Shown here piece after piece: positions 44,101 through 59,100 of a stretch of 64,000 nt of DNA. Below the pieces are notes generated by a model. The model was not told the DNA's origin, did not search any database, and saw only the letters and a list, made by a program, of their open reading frames with translations. Position 1 is the stretch's first letter. Every line of letters starts with the position of its first letter. The stretch covers positions 34,684,427 to 34,748,426 of the forward strand of contig OX442315.1 of assembly GCA_949358305.1 (NCBI GenBank), in the 5' to 3' direction. The position numbers and the translations under genes were made by a program. Source of the stretch: Strigamia acuminata (taxonomy: Eukaryota > Arthropoda > Chilopoda > Geophilomorpha > Linotaeniidae).

Positions 44101-47100
44101 GAACAGGATACAATTTAACTTCCGCCAATTGGTGTACTAGCAGCACTCTGCAGAAAGAAGCTATGTGTGGTTATGTGACGCTTGATACCTTGTGTTGGAT
44201 GGCAGAAAGGTGCATTCAAAATCACATAACAAATTTTGTTTGTGAAGATAAAACTGCCACTAACAAACCTCCTCCTACCGAAGTTCAAAAGCCCACCACT
44301 AGCGTTACCACACTTGACGGTACTCGCTATTATTTCTATGACATACAGTATGCAAGTCAACCAGAAGCAAATGCAATATGTCGACAAAATGGGCACAATC
44401 TTGTTACTGTTGACGATGGACAGACATTTGCTTTTCTAACAGCAGAAATTAAAAGAAAAAAAAGAAGTAAGTACAAAATTAGATATGGGTTAATATAAAT
44501 TCATAGACCCGTTTCTAGAATACAGGGTGTTCTAAAAGTCTGTACCCCTCCAAATATTTCCTGAACAATTGCATCTAGGCCAACTTTGATGAAGCGACCG
44601 TATAGGAAGTTGGGTGAGAGCAATCCAATGACGTTATCAAATTTGACCTTGAAGGTCATTTTCAAGGTCATTCACTCGCTAACTTCTAAACCAATCGGGT
44701 TAGAGCAAAAAAGTCAATTACAAAGTTGTAAAGCACCATCAAATTAGTACTATCCAACGTATCTTAGTTATCTTAAGTTAAATGTTTTCTTTTTAAAAAG
44801 GAGACAAATCAGCTAAAATAAAGCCAGTCATTGTGACAAAACGTAAATTTCTACTCCAAAAATATTGAATTACTGAAATGAACTTATTCAAATGTGCATT
44901 ATTATGCAAGTAAACAAGAAAAACCACTGCCTTTTTTTATTGCCTCAATAATTATTTTATCACAAGAATAAAAAATTTCACTTTGCTGATTTTTTTTTCT
45001 GATTTGTCTCCTTTTTAAAAGGAAAACATTTAACTTAAGATGACTAAGATAAGTTGGATAGTACTAATTTGATGGTGATTTATAAAAAAAAATGAATTTT
45101 TAAACCTATAGAAAAATGTAATCAAAAGACCTAAAAAAAAGCATTTTTAGACAATAAATACATTTTTAAACAAAAAATGCATTTTAAAACATGCAATTTT
45201 GGGTCTGCAAATACATATTTCGGCACAGACAGACATTTTTACAGAAATCATAAAAGCGCGTTCTTTCGACTGGGGGCCCACCTTAATACAAAGTTAGCGT
45301 TTAATTAAAATGTATTTCAATTTTTAGATTATTGGATTGGTACAGAAGCTTATACAGATGACAATGGGTATGTGTATTGGAAGTGGAACGACACCGGCCT
45401 TGATATATCATATGAAAACTGGTGTCCAAACCAAATGTCAACAAGAGATCTTCCTTGTTCATATGTTAATGCTGCAGAGAGAGATGCTTGCTGGATGTTT
45501 TCAAATTGCAGAAGAAGTAATATCGTTACAGGTTTCATAGGTGAAGATAGAATAAAGCATACACCTGATTATGATATTGTAAATTACAAGGGTCATGAAT
45601 ACTTCGTGTACAATAAAACTCCTAAAAAACATAGTTGGTACGAAGCTAAAGAAATATGTCGAAGTAAGAACAAGTATCTTCTTGTTCTTGAAAGCAACGA
45701 GAAAATTGATTTTTTCAACAGAATTTTCCGAAATAAACATATAAGTAAATTATTGTTTTTTTTAAATAAGTAGTATTATTATATTTTAATTGTTTTGAAT
45801 ATCTTTTACAGCTGTCTGGATAGGATTAGAAACCTACTCTCATATAGTAAACAATAATAAGAACACAAACTGGCACTGGACTGGAATAGAAAATGATATA
45901 ACTAATGATAACTGGTGTGATCAAGGCAGTATGAAGCAAGAAGGAATGTGTGGTTATATAACCCTTGATTCCTTGTGTTGGAAGGCAGTGAAGTGCATGC
46001 AAAATGACATACAGAGTTTTGTTTGTCAAGATAAACATGCAACTCCTAAAATTTCTATCACTAACAATGCTCAAAAGCCGAGTTCTAACATTACCAGTCC
46101 TACTGGTATTCGCTATTATTTCTACGAAGGCACAGTAAGTCAACCGGAAGCAAATGCCATATGTCGAACCAATGGGCAGAACCTTGTCACTATTGACGAT
46201 GAGCAGACCACTGCTTTTCTTACAGCAGAAATTAAAAAGAAAAATAGAAGTATACAACGAGACATAATTGAATAGATAAACTAAGGAATTTCGTTAAATA
46301 AGCGATTATTGTGATTAGTTGATTATTGCAATGATCATAATTACTCAATTATTGAGGGACCAACAAAAATCTGATTATGTGATTATTGTTACGATGGGCG
46401 GAATTGTTTAAATTTTAACCTAAATATGTAGCAATTGTTTAAAAAAAAATTCCTACAAATAATAATTGCAACTACCTAACTTTCGTGTGTTCAGTTTAAC
46501 CTAAACTGAGCAGACTTTGTTATATTAAGACCTTGTGTAGTTGGAGCGGGTCTGGCGCCGCCATGTTGGTTTCAGTCGAGAGAGCACTTATAATCGACCC
46601 AAGTCAGCAGAAAATCATGGTTTGGGATGATTACTTGATTAGTTGTTTTATTTGCTTATTTGATGAAAAGATTATTCTCGGGATTGGTTGAATCCAGTCA
46701 CATGACACATCAAGTAATCAACTAATCAAAGTAATCAAAGTAATCAACTAATCGCTCATTTAATGAAACCCTTTAATGTATTAATTGCAAAGTTAATGCT
46801 TAATTTTATTTGTATTCCACTTTTAGATTATTGGATTGGTACGGAAGCTTACACAGTTCAGTACAAAGCACGTGACACTGAGTATGTGTATTGGAAGTGG
46901 AACAACACCGGGCTCGGTGTAACGTATGAAAATTGGTGCCCGGATCAAATGTCAACAAAGGATCTTCCTTGTTCATTCGCTATTGGTGGCCGACCAAATG
47001 CTTGCTGGATGTTTTCAAATTGCCAAAGAAATATTGCCATTACAGGCTTCATTGGTGAAGATAGGTTATATCATACGCCTGATTATGATATTGTAATGTA

Positions 47101-50100
47101 CAAAAATCACGAGTACTTGCTGTACAATAAAAATCATAAGAAAGGTAGTTGGTATGAAGCTAAAGAAATATGTCGAAGTAAGAACAAGTATCTTCTTATG
47201 CTTACCAGCAATGAAAAAATTGAGTTTTTCAACAGAATATTCCGAACTAAAAATATGAGTAAGTTATGATTTTTTACAAATAAGAACTCTAGTTACATTT
47301 TAATTGTTTTCAATACTTATTTCTTACAGCTGTCTGGATAGGATTAGAAACATATTCTCAAATAGTAAATGTTAACAAGTTGGTAAATTGGCGCTGGGCT
47401 GGAACAGGAGATGATATAACTAACGATAATTGGTGTGACCAAAGCACTTTGAAAAAAGAAGGGATGTGTGGTTACATAACAGTTGATTCTCTGTGTTGGA
47501 AGGAACAGAGGTGCATACAAAATGACATAATGAGTTTTGTTTGTGAAGATAAAAATGCCACTACCAAACTTGCAACCACCACAAAACCTCCTACCACTAT
47601 TACAACTCCTACCACCACCAAACCTACTCCCGCTACTCCAGTAACAAAGCCGAGCTTTAGCGTAACCACTCCTAATGGTACTCGCTATTATTTCTACGAA
47701 GGCTCAGTAAGTCAACCAGAAGCAAATGCCATATGTCGAACCAATGGGCAGAACCTTGTCACTATTGACGATGAGCAGACATATGCTTTCCTTTCGGCCG
47801 AAGTTAAGAAAAAAAATAAAAGTAAGCCTACAACGAGACAGAATTGACTAGATAAAATTTATTAATTGCTAAGTAGCCATTTAATTTTGATTTTATTCAA
47901 TTTTTAGATTATTGGATTGGTGCTGAAGTTTATACAGTTCAATATGGACTTAGTATTGAACATGTGTATTGGAAGTGGAACAACACCGGCCTCACTCTAG
48001 CATATGAAAATTGGTGTTCAAACCAAATGCCAAAAAAGGATCTTGCTTGTTCATTTGTTAATGCTGGAAAAACAAATGCTTGCTGGATGTTTTCGAATTG
48101 CCAAAGAAATAATGTTGTTACAGGCTTCATTGGAGAAGATAGATTAAACCACACACCTGATTATGACATTGTTATGTACAAGGGTCACGAATACTTGCTG
48201 TACAATAAAAATCATAAGAAAGGTAGTTGGTACGAAGCTAAAGAAATATGTCGAAGTAAGAACAAGGATCTTCTTATTCTTGAAAGCAAGGAAAAAATTG
48301 GCTTTTTCAACAGAATATTCCGAACTAAAAATATGAGTAAGTTAGTGATTTTTTTTCTAGTTGTACTTGTGTTAAAGTTTAATTTTCTGTAAATGCTCTT
48401 ACAGCTGCTTGGATAGGATTAGAAACCTACTTTGAAATGGTAGATGATAACCACATCGCGTATTGGCGCTGGGCTGGAACAGGATACAATGTAACTACCA
48501 ACAATTGGTGTGATAAAAGCACTGTGCAGAGAGAAGGAATGTGTGGTTATGTCACACTTGGTTCCATGTGTTGGAAGGCAGAGAGGTGCATCCAAAGTGA
48601 CATAATGAACTTTGTTTGTCAAGATAAGAATGCAACTCCTAAAACCCCTACAACTATTCCACTTCAAAAGCCTAGCTCTTCGATTACCACTCCTGATGGT
48701 GTTCGCTATTATTTCTATGACAACACAGTAAGTCAATCAGAAGCGAATGCAATATGTCGTCAAAATGGGCACAACCTCGTCACTATTGATTATCCGTACA
48801 CATCATCTTTTCTTACGGCAGAAATTAAAAGAAAAAATAAAAGTAAGTAGAAAATGAGACATGATTAAATGTAAAATCTTTAATTGCCAGTCTTGTATTT
48901 AGTTCACTAAATTGTAAACGCGTTCAAGTTCGTGTTCGTGACCATGTGAACACGTTCGTGTTCAAGTATTGTTCACTCTAATTTTTTCCAAAGTGAACTA
49001 AGTTTAAGTTCTTACCTTGAACAAATAGTTTACATTCACTTTTTAGAATTTTTTTAAAAAATTAACATGTTTTTTGTCACATTTTGTGAATTTCAGATAA
49101 AAAAACAACACTTTTTACAGTTAAATAGTCATTTTCATCGCTGTTTATAACGAAAGAAGCCGTTTTTGTCATAAAAAGCTATCAGAAATGTCATCAAAAC
49201 GTTTAAAATGTCATCAAAACGTTTAAAATGTCATCAAAACGTTTAAAATGTCATCAAAACGTTTAAAATGTCATCAAAACGTTTAAAATGTCATCAAAAC
49301 GTTTAAAATGTTATCAAAACGTTTAAAATGTCATCAAAACGTTTAAAATGTCATCAAAACGTTTGAACGTGAACTTCATTCACGTTCACCATGTGAAGGG
49401 AACTAAGTTCAATTTTTTCGTACACTTTGACAAGTGAACGAACGAACTTTGTTAACACTGTTAATTGCAATTGAGAAATTCTTGAATACTGCCAGTCGCA
49501 AATACTACTGGTAATAGCCACTCTCTGCTTGTTGCCAGTTTAAAATACTACTGGAATTACATTCGCCATTTTTAAATCTCTGTTGTTAATTGCGATATAT
49601 TATGGTTACGTTTCACAAGTGACGTCGGGACACTACAAAAGTACCTCACAAGTCAGTATCGTCACGTGAAAGCAATAGAAATTTCAACCAAATCTGTGAA
49701 AGCATATGCTTGAAAATTCACTGTTCCGCCACCAGGGTGTACCATTGAAGCAGACTGCCTCCCCAAATGGCTCAAAATTATAGTTTAGAATATATTTTTA
49801 GACTTTCTTAATTAATGTATAGCATTATGTGAAATTTATTTAACGTCTGCCATCAATGTGAATACCCACTACACTTCCATAAAAGTCCCGTGGAAGTGTG
49901 TATTCATTTTTCTGGCAGATTCTGTTCACATTCGCACATCAAAAATTGAATTTCATAAGGCAATTGAAATAATATATTGTGACAATACATTTACATTTGA
50001 CAAATATCACGGAATGCTTTTCGTAATACATTTAAAAAAATGTATTATTACGTACTTGCAAATCGTTCGCATGCTAAAATGTAATATTACTTGCAAATCA

Positions 50101-53100
50101 TTGGCATGCTAAAATGTATTATTACTTGCAAATCATTGGCATGCTAAAATGTATTATTACTTGCAAATCAATTGCATGTTAAAATGTATTACAAAATGTA
50201 CATTACTGTAAGCTAGGGGCGGCATGTCCCGTATGTCGTGATTCCTACTTATCATCCTTCTGCTTCAGGGTGCGATCGAGTCTGTAGGTTGTCCTGAAAA
50301 TTCGTTGGGTGAGGAAATATTTCATCAATTGTGGAATACGCAACATTATTCATTGAACACTTACTCACTTACATTGTTATATAGAATTCGCAAGAAACCG
50401 TAGAGTAATGATAATAATAGTTGGCGCTCTTTGTCCGTGACTTTGTTGTCGATAAAAGCATGGTTGCATCATGAATCGTCATATGAATGGAGGCGCCCTC
50501 GTGTGGTTGAGCTGCAAAATGATGTTGCTTAGATACCAAACAGCAATGTATTAGAACTATGTCCTTAAATATCTATATCTTGCTTTTTTGTTCCCAAAAA
50601 GCAAGACAATTTAGGAAAAAAACATTTAATCAAAGAAAAGTTCCGATACATGGTAAGCAAAGAATTCAATTATTTTAATCAGTTATGAGTTAAGTTATTT
50701 TTTTTATATTTTTTTAAGCTTTTTTACTAGTATGGTTTTTCTTAATTATGCTGTTTTCTTATTATATTGTGTTTAATTGGCATTTGTAAATTTAGAGATG
50801 TAAGTGTAACTAGTTGATCAAAACAATTGTTCGCAATTCCACCACCACCAGCGGAAGTGTTTCTGGGGGATTGGAGGCGTGGCTTGATTACAACGTAAAC
50901 GGGGAACGCAGGCTCTTATTATCCTTACTCTATGGTGAAATTCTGCATGAGTCAGCCCCCCCCCCCCCCCCCAATACAAACTGGCGCCACAAGCAAATCA
51001 TTTTTGGCACCCTTAGAACTTAAAAATTGTTTGTGAGTTTAGTGTGGCCCACAAAAGCATTTGGTGAGTTCCTAACCTGTCGAAACTTTCAGGTTAGATT
51101 ACCGTAAAGCTTCAAATTGGCGCCGAGTCCGGATAAGTGCCGAGGGAGAAAAATTTCACAAATTTCTTAAAAAAATCAGTGATTTCTTAATAATAAATTA
51201 CTGGATTCGTCAGTAATTGCTTAAACAATAAATAATATGTACACTGAACTGTAAATTTCTTTTAAAAAAATTGTGAATTCTCTCTTGACTCAAATAGACG
51301 CGGAGGGGTCGGGTCCAAAAAACAAATAAGCGCCTTGTTGCTTATTTGAAGCTTTAAGGTGGGCACCGCACCTGTGAACCGCACCCATATGCTATGCATG
51401 TAGTCACGATTTGGAAAAGCAACACTGAAGTCTCAAGCGACTTTTTTGTTTTTCTAATTATTTCATTTAAGTCCTAAGGATGCCACCATTAATTTGACAC
51501 TACAGGTGGCTGCTTTTCTGCCCGTACATTTGTGTAAAAAAACTGCTCTTGGTGTATGCTGATTGAACAGTGCTCAAGGAAGCTTTTTTTTGTCCACAGT
51601 CGTATGTTACGGCGCCAGTAGCAACGATACAAAGATGTAAATTTGGCATATAAGGTTGCATAAATAAATTGGTTTCGGGTGAAATTTTTTTTTAGGATCA
51701 AAAATGGAGTATTTTCATTTCTTTGCCATTTTTTGACAACAAAATGGTTGTTAGATTGATCTTTTTCACTCCCTTTTGCTTTGTGTGTCCCAGTTAAGGC
51801 ACAGTAAGCTCAAACTAAACAGAGAACTTGCCTCTCTGCATTAACAATTACGTTAGAAGCCAGGTAAAATAGCCCTACCAGCTCAAAAATTGGTCTTTGT
51901 GGGGGAATTTATGCACTTATTGCTGAAAACAGAATTCATTTCTTGCTGAAAAATGTTCTTTTTCCATTATAAACACCTGCAATCAATAGCAACAACTGTT
52001 AGCACTTATTTAGTAAAGAACTAAGCCTTACTGTAATCAGTAGCAATTGTCTTGAAACATTAGTAACTGTTATATGTCAGTACCACTTGTACTCTGTAAG
52101 TACAACTAGCAGTAACATCTACCATAGAAATTTTATTTAATTTTTAGATTATTGGATTGGTGCAGAAGTCTATGTTGTTCAACATGGACAGGCTCAATAT
52201 GTATATTGGAAGTGGAACAACACCAACCTGGATGTAGCTTATGAAAATTGGTGTCCAAACCAGATGCCTACAAAGGACCATCCTTGTTCATTTATTAATG
52301 CTGCAGAAAAAAATGCTTGCTGGATGTTTTCAAATTGCCAAAGAACAAATACTGTTACAGGCTTCATCGGCGAAGATAAAATAAATCATACACCTGATTA
52401 TGATATCATAATGTACAAAGGTCACAAGTACTTGCTGTACAATAAAAATCAGAAAAGAAGTAGTTGGTATGAGGCTAGAGAAACATGTCGAAGCAAGAAC
52501 AAGTACCTTCTTATTCTTGACAGCAATGAAAAAATTGATTTTTTCAACAAAATATTCCGAAGCAAACAAATAAGTAAATTAGTGATTAAGATTATGAAGC
52601 ATTTTCCTTTTATCTTAATTGTTTTCAATGTCTTATAGCTGTTTGGATAGGATTAGAAACCTACTTTCAAATAGTAGACAATAACAGATATATGTACTGG
52701 CGCTGGGATGGAACAGGATCCAATGCAACTTTCACCAAATGGTGTTCTAGCAGCACTCAACAAAAAGAAGCAATGTGTGGTTACGTGTCACTTGAACCCA
52801 TATGTTGGATGGCAGGAAAATGCATACAAAATAACATAATGAGTTTTGTGTGTGAAGATAAAAACGTCACCACGAAACTTCCAACTGATACTACCACTAC
52901 TGCAGTTCAAAAGCCAGTATCTAGCATTACTACACAAGATGGAATTCGTTATTATTTCTATGAAACCTCAGTAAATCAACCAGAAGCAAATGCAATATGT
53001 CGAAAAAATGGGCACAACCTCGTCACTATTGATGATCCGCAAACATCTTCTTTTCTTACTGCAGAAATTAAAAGAAAAAAGAAAAGTATGTATAAAATTG

Positions 53101-56100
53101 AACATGATTTAATAGAAAATCTGTAAATTGCAAAGTTAATGTTTAATTTGAATTTTGTTCAATTTTTAGATTACTGGATTGGTACTGAAGCTTCTCAATA
53201 CCAACAATATGGCCATGAAAATTTGTATTGGAAGTGGAACAACACAGGCCTTACTATATCGTATGAAAATTGGTGTGCGAACAAAATGACCACAATGGAT
53301 CTTCCTTGTTCATTTGTTAATGCCAATGAAACAAATGCTTGCTGGATATTTTCAAACTGCCAAAAAACTAATACTGTTACAGGCTTCATTGGTGAAGACA
53401 GAATTAATCATACACCTGATTATGATATTGTCAAGTATAAAGGTCATGAATATTTGTTGTACAATAAAAATCAGAAAAGTAGTAGTTGGTATGAAGCTAG
53501 AGAAATATGTCGAAGTAAGAACAAGTATCTTCTTATTCTTGACAGCAAGGAAAAAATTGACTTTTTCAATAGAATATTCCGAACAAAACATATGAGTAAG
53601 TCAGTCAACTTTTAAAAGTAATAACTTTGTTCCATTTTAATTGTTTGAATATCTCTTACAGCTGTTTGGTTAGGATTAGAAATCTACTTTCAAACAGTAG
53701 ACGATAATAACAAGCTCACATATTGGCGCTGGGCTGGAACAGGATACAATGTAACTTACAGCAATTGGTGTGATCAGAACACTTTGCAGACAGAAGGAAT
53801 GTGTGGTTACGTCAAACTTGATTCCATGTGTTGGAAGCCAAAGAAGTGCATACAAAGTGATGTAATGAGCTTTGTTTGTCAAGATAAGGATGCAACTCCT
53901 AAAACCCCTACCACTATTCCACTTCAAAAGCCAGTCTCTTACATTACCACTCCTGATGGTGTTCGCTATTATTTCTATGACAACACAGTAAGTCAACCAG
54001 AAGCGAATTCAATATGTCGACAAAATGGGCACAACCTCGTCACTATTGATTATCCGCACATATCTTCTTTTCTTACGGCAGAAATTAAAAGAAGAAATAA
54101 AAGTAAGTAGAAAATGAACATTATTAAATGTAAAATCTATAATTGCAATTGAGAAATTCTAAGTGAATATTCAGTCGCAAATAATACTGTTATTAGTCAT
54201 TTTCAAACCATTGCCACTAGTAGCAAATATTATTGGCATTCAATAAATCGTCTTTAAATTTCTGCTGCCATTGTGGTACATCATGGTTATCATGGTACCT
54301 CATAAGTAGCATCACAAAATACCACAGTATTGTCCAATTAAGAGATGAATATCAGCAATAATATACTGAATTCAATGTGTGATGATTAGATTAGTACAAA
54401 TATTCTTGCCCGATAACATCACGAGTCACCTACACAGACTCTTGATCTTATCTTGAGTGATGGACATACATGTAATCCCGACAATTTATATTTTTTATGT
54501 ACTGGTACTGGCGGCAGTCATCTGGCAACAGGTCATATTACAGTCATATTACAGTCATATTACAGTCATATTACAGTCATATTACAGTCATATTACAATC
54601 ATATTACAGTCATATTACAGTCATATGACAGTCATATTACAGTCATATTACAGTCATATTACAGTCATATTACAGCCAATCTAAAAAGTTTGGAATAATT
54701 CTAAATATTACGCGTTGGGAGTGTATCATTGTTGAAGTCATTTTGGAATCACAGGAAACCTAACACAATAAATGTACCTTTTTTGGAAATTGTGCGATGT
54801 TGCTCAATTAAAAGATATACAATATTACAAACTTTTTGAAAATGATTTTTATTATTTCAAACATCAGATCCCCCAACACTTCAAATCTGCGAATATTCAC
54901 TTAGCATAATTGTTCATTGATTCCAATCTTAAATCCCTGTTCTTCTCTAGTATCAATAATCTTTTGGTGGCAACTCTTACACTTAATCATTTATTCTTTA
55001 TTTAATTATGTACTAATACTCCGTTTTAAGTGGGATTTTAAGTCGGTAACAATTGTTAAAAGAGATAAATATTTAGTTTGGTCCAGTAGCGTATCTAGAC
55101 ATTAATGAGCCAGTGTGCAAGTTGGATGATGGGCCCTTAGCAGAGCCATAGCTAGGATTTTCATCCTCCAAAACCTGTCAAAAAAGGTTTCTTTCATCCT
55201 TCATGGGCCTCCTAAAGCTCGCGGACCCGTGTCCACACACTCACTGCATCCCAATTGCTACACCACTGGTTTGGTCATTACGTATCATGTAAATTGGCTT
55301 GGTTGTCACTCATTTGACTTTTGTCATTGTAGCAATATACATACACACTTTCCCAATCATGTTTAAAGAGACTAGCTATTGAGCATTCATTTTTTTGTCA
55401 TACGGTATGTGGGCAAGAAATAGAGACATCAAAAATAAGGCGATTAATTGTTTGATCTAAAAGTTTGAAAATTTTTTTTATTTTCAACCAAGTTTGAAAG
55501 TTTTTATTTATTTTCAACCAAGTTTGAAAGTTTTTATTTATTTTCAACCAAGTTTGAAAGTTTTTATTTATTTTCAACCAAGTTTGAAAGTTTTTATTTA
55601 TTTTCGACCAAGTTTGAAAGTTTTTATTTATTTTTGACCAAGTTAAAATATCATTTATTTTTTTAAACTGTAAGTGGATAAAAGTATTATCAGCCGGTAA
55701 ACTTTTATTTCCATTCATTATACAGTTTTTGAGTTACATCTAACTAAAGTGAACAACTAGTGATGGGGTGAATAATTTATTTAGTAAGTAAAGGTTACTT
55801 TTCAGCAGAAACTTCCCTGCAAAGCCAAAATTACTTCAAACAATAATGTGCTCAAAAGAATTTGGATTGATACAAACTTTTTGGATTGACTCTAATACAA
55901 GTAATTCTTCCAGTTAGTAGCAACTGGCAACAATCATTTCGCACATCCTCCAGTCAAAATCAAGAGTAGTTTAAAACTGTTATAAGCAAGAAGGAAATAA
56001 AAATAGCAGGACAAACTTTCATTTAAATTTAAATCAATTTTTAGATTATTGGATTGGCATAGAAGCTTATGTAGTTCAAGGCGGACGTAGTGAGATTGTA

Positions 56101-59100
56101 TATTGGAAGTGGAACAACACCAACCTGGAAGTAGCATATGAAAATTGGTGTCCAAACCAGATGACAACAAAAAATTTTCCTTGTGCATTTGTTAATGCTG
56201 CAGAAAAAAATGCTTGTTGGGTGTTTTCAAACTGCCAAAGAACTAATGCTGTTACAGGTTTTATCGGCGAAGATAGAATAAATCATACACCTGATTATGA
56301 TATCATAATGTACAAAGGTCACGAGTACTTGCTGTACAATAAAAATCAGAAAAGGAATAGTTGGTATCAAGCTAGAGAAACATGTCGAAGTAAGAACAAG
56401 AATCTTCTTATTCTTGACAACAATGAAAAAATTGACTTTTTCAACAGAATATTGCGAAACAAAAAAATCAGTAAGTTCACAGCTATATTCAAATAGTCAT
56501 GTTTTAAATGGCGTAGGTTTTTTATTTTTGGTTTTGTGTTTTTTACAACACAAATCAAAAACCCAAACACCTAAAACACTTATTACATAACTTGTTGAAA
56601 GCAGCTATCGATAGTGATTTTTATAAAGAAATAATTTTCTTACCGTATTACCTCACATAAAGCGGCATGCCGTTGGGCATGGGTTTAGCCGGTTTTTAAA
56701 ATTTTGTCCAAAAAGTATACACCGGCATGCCGATATAAAACGAAACATGCCGATATAAAACGAAACATGCCGGTGTAAGTGGAAAAACCTTTTTTTCTTG
56801 TTTTTTTTAAAGAGCCCAGATGAATAATTATATTGAATTTTAGGTCTGAAATTTAAGTTTTATTGATATTCTGAAGATTACTACTAAAATTTGGGAAATG
56901 TTATACAAATTTCCTACATTTTGGACATCAAAAAATGATTTTTTTGGTTGTTTTGTCTAAATTCTTTAAAAAAAAAATTCGTACTCACTTACACCGGCAT
57001 GCCGTTATAAACAAGGTTTATCGGCATGCCGGTATAACTCGAATTATACCGGCATGCGGCTTAATGTGAGGTAATACAGTACATTTTAGTTGTTTTATAC
57101 TTCTCTTACAGCCGTTTGGATAGGATTGGAAATCTACTCTCAAATAGTAGGCTATAACAACTATATGTATTGGCGTTGGGCTGGAACAGGATACAATGTA
57201 ACTTCCAACAATTGGTGTGATCACAAGACTCAGCAGAAAGAAGCAATATGTGGTTACATCACACTTGATACCATGTGTTGGATGGCAGAAAGTTGCACAC
57301 AAAATAATATAATGGGTTTTGTTTGTGAAGACAAACATGCCACTACCAAACCTCCTACCACTACAAAAAACCCTACTACTGCCAAACCTCCTACCACTAC
57401 AAAAAATCCTACCACTGCCAATACTCCTAGAATTCCCATTGCTCAACGCCCGAACTCTAGCATAAAAACAGATGATGGTATTTCCTATTATTTCTATGAC
57501 AATACAGTCAGTCAATCAGAAGCAAATGAAATATGTCGACAAAATGGGCACAACCTTGTTACTATTGATGATGTAGAAACATGTGCTGTTCTTACCGCAG
57601 AAATTAAAAGAAAAAATAGAAGTATGTATACCTTAGTTTAAAATCTGTTGATTGACAATTTTAACATTTAATTTGAATTTCATTCAATTTTTAGATTATT
57701 GGATTGGTACAGAAGCTTATACGGTTCAATACGAACATGGCTATCAATATGTGTATTGGAAGTGGAACAATACTGGTCTCAGTATAGGATATGAAAATTG
57801 GTGTCCAAACCAAATGACCACAATAGAACGTCCTTGCTCATTTGTCAATGTTGCGGATAAAAATGCTTGCTGGATGTTTTCAAACTGTCAAAGAACACAA
57901 ACTGTTACAGGTTTCATCGGTGAAAACAGAATTAATCATACACCAGATTATGATATTGTAAAGTACAAAGGTCATGAATACTTATTGTACAATAAAAATC
58001 GCAAGAAAACTAGTTGGTATGAAGCTAAAGAAATATGTAGAAGTAAGAACAAGTATCTTCTTATTCTTGAAAGTATCGAAAAAATTGACTTTTTCAATAG
58101 AATACTCCGATCAAAAAATTTGAGTAAGTAAGTAGCTGTATTCAAAAAGTCATGTTTTAATTTTAGTGCCTTATGCTGGGTTCCCACTCAACTGAAACAG
58201 AGCAGAAAACCTAGTTTTCTGCCCAGTTTATTTTTTGCTATAACGTCATTCCCTCTTATTTGTACAGAAATAGACACTATTTCTGTTTTTTCTGATGTAG
58301 AAAATACCACAAGCTAATCAAAATCCTTTTTGCCCAATGAAATCATCTTGACCTCTGGTCAACACAATACAATTTTAAACAAAATGGCTCCTGATTTAAA
58401 TGTAACAATGAATTGTTGACAGAAATTGTTGGGTTTTCCAATTTTGTACTACACAAGAGTTAATTTGTATTTTGTATTGATAACTTTATTGTGTGCGATT
58501 TTGGTTCAGGATTTAGATACTTTTTAACTGCATTCGATCGCACAAAAACTGCAAAAATATGCTTGGTTTTTCATCATAACCAAGCAAAGTTAATCAGCTG
58601 AAAACTGGCCGTGTTTGAGCAATCAAATGCGGGCAGTGTTCTGTCGATTATCCATGCTTGGTTTTGACAGCATACAAAGAATTTCTTGCGTGGGAGAATA
58701 TATTCTCCCACGGGAGAATATATTTACTGATGTATAAATAAATTTACAAGTTTGGGCACACATGTTTTACTTATTTTTAGCTATTCTGTGGTATTTACAG
58801 CTGAGTTTTTTAAAAAAAAATTTGCCCACCTTCCTGCCCACTTTAATGTCAGATGGGAACCAGTTGCAGACAAAAAAAATTTTTAATTCTGAATATTTTC
58901 TGCTGCAGAAACATTCAGTCAAGTGGGAACCCAGTACTGTATTATGGTTATTTGTTTTTTTTATACCACAAAATAACTTTTTGAATTCAGATAGTAATTT
59001 TTATCAAATTTTAATTTTGTTATAATTTAATTGTTTGCAATTTCTCTTACAGCTGTTTGGCTAGGATTAGAAACCTATGCTCAAATAGCAGACGATAACA

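Noticed and set aside
55398-55718. Reverse-strand ORF with repeated NFQTWLKINK
   Set aside because: Produced by the 30-bp tandem repeat, whose length is a multiple of three.
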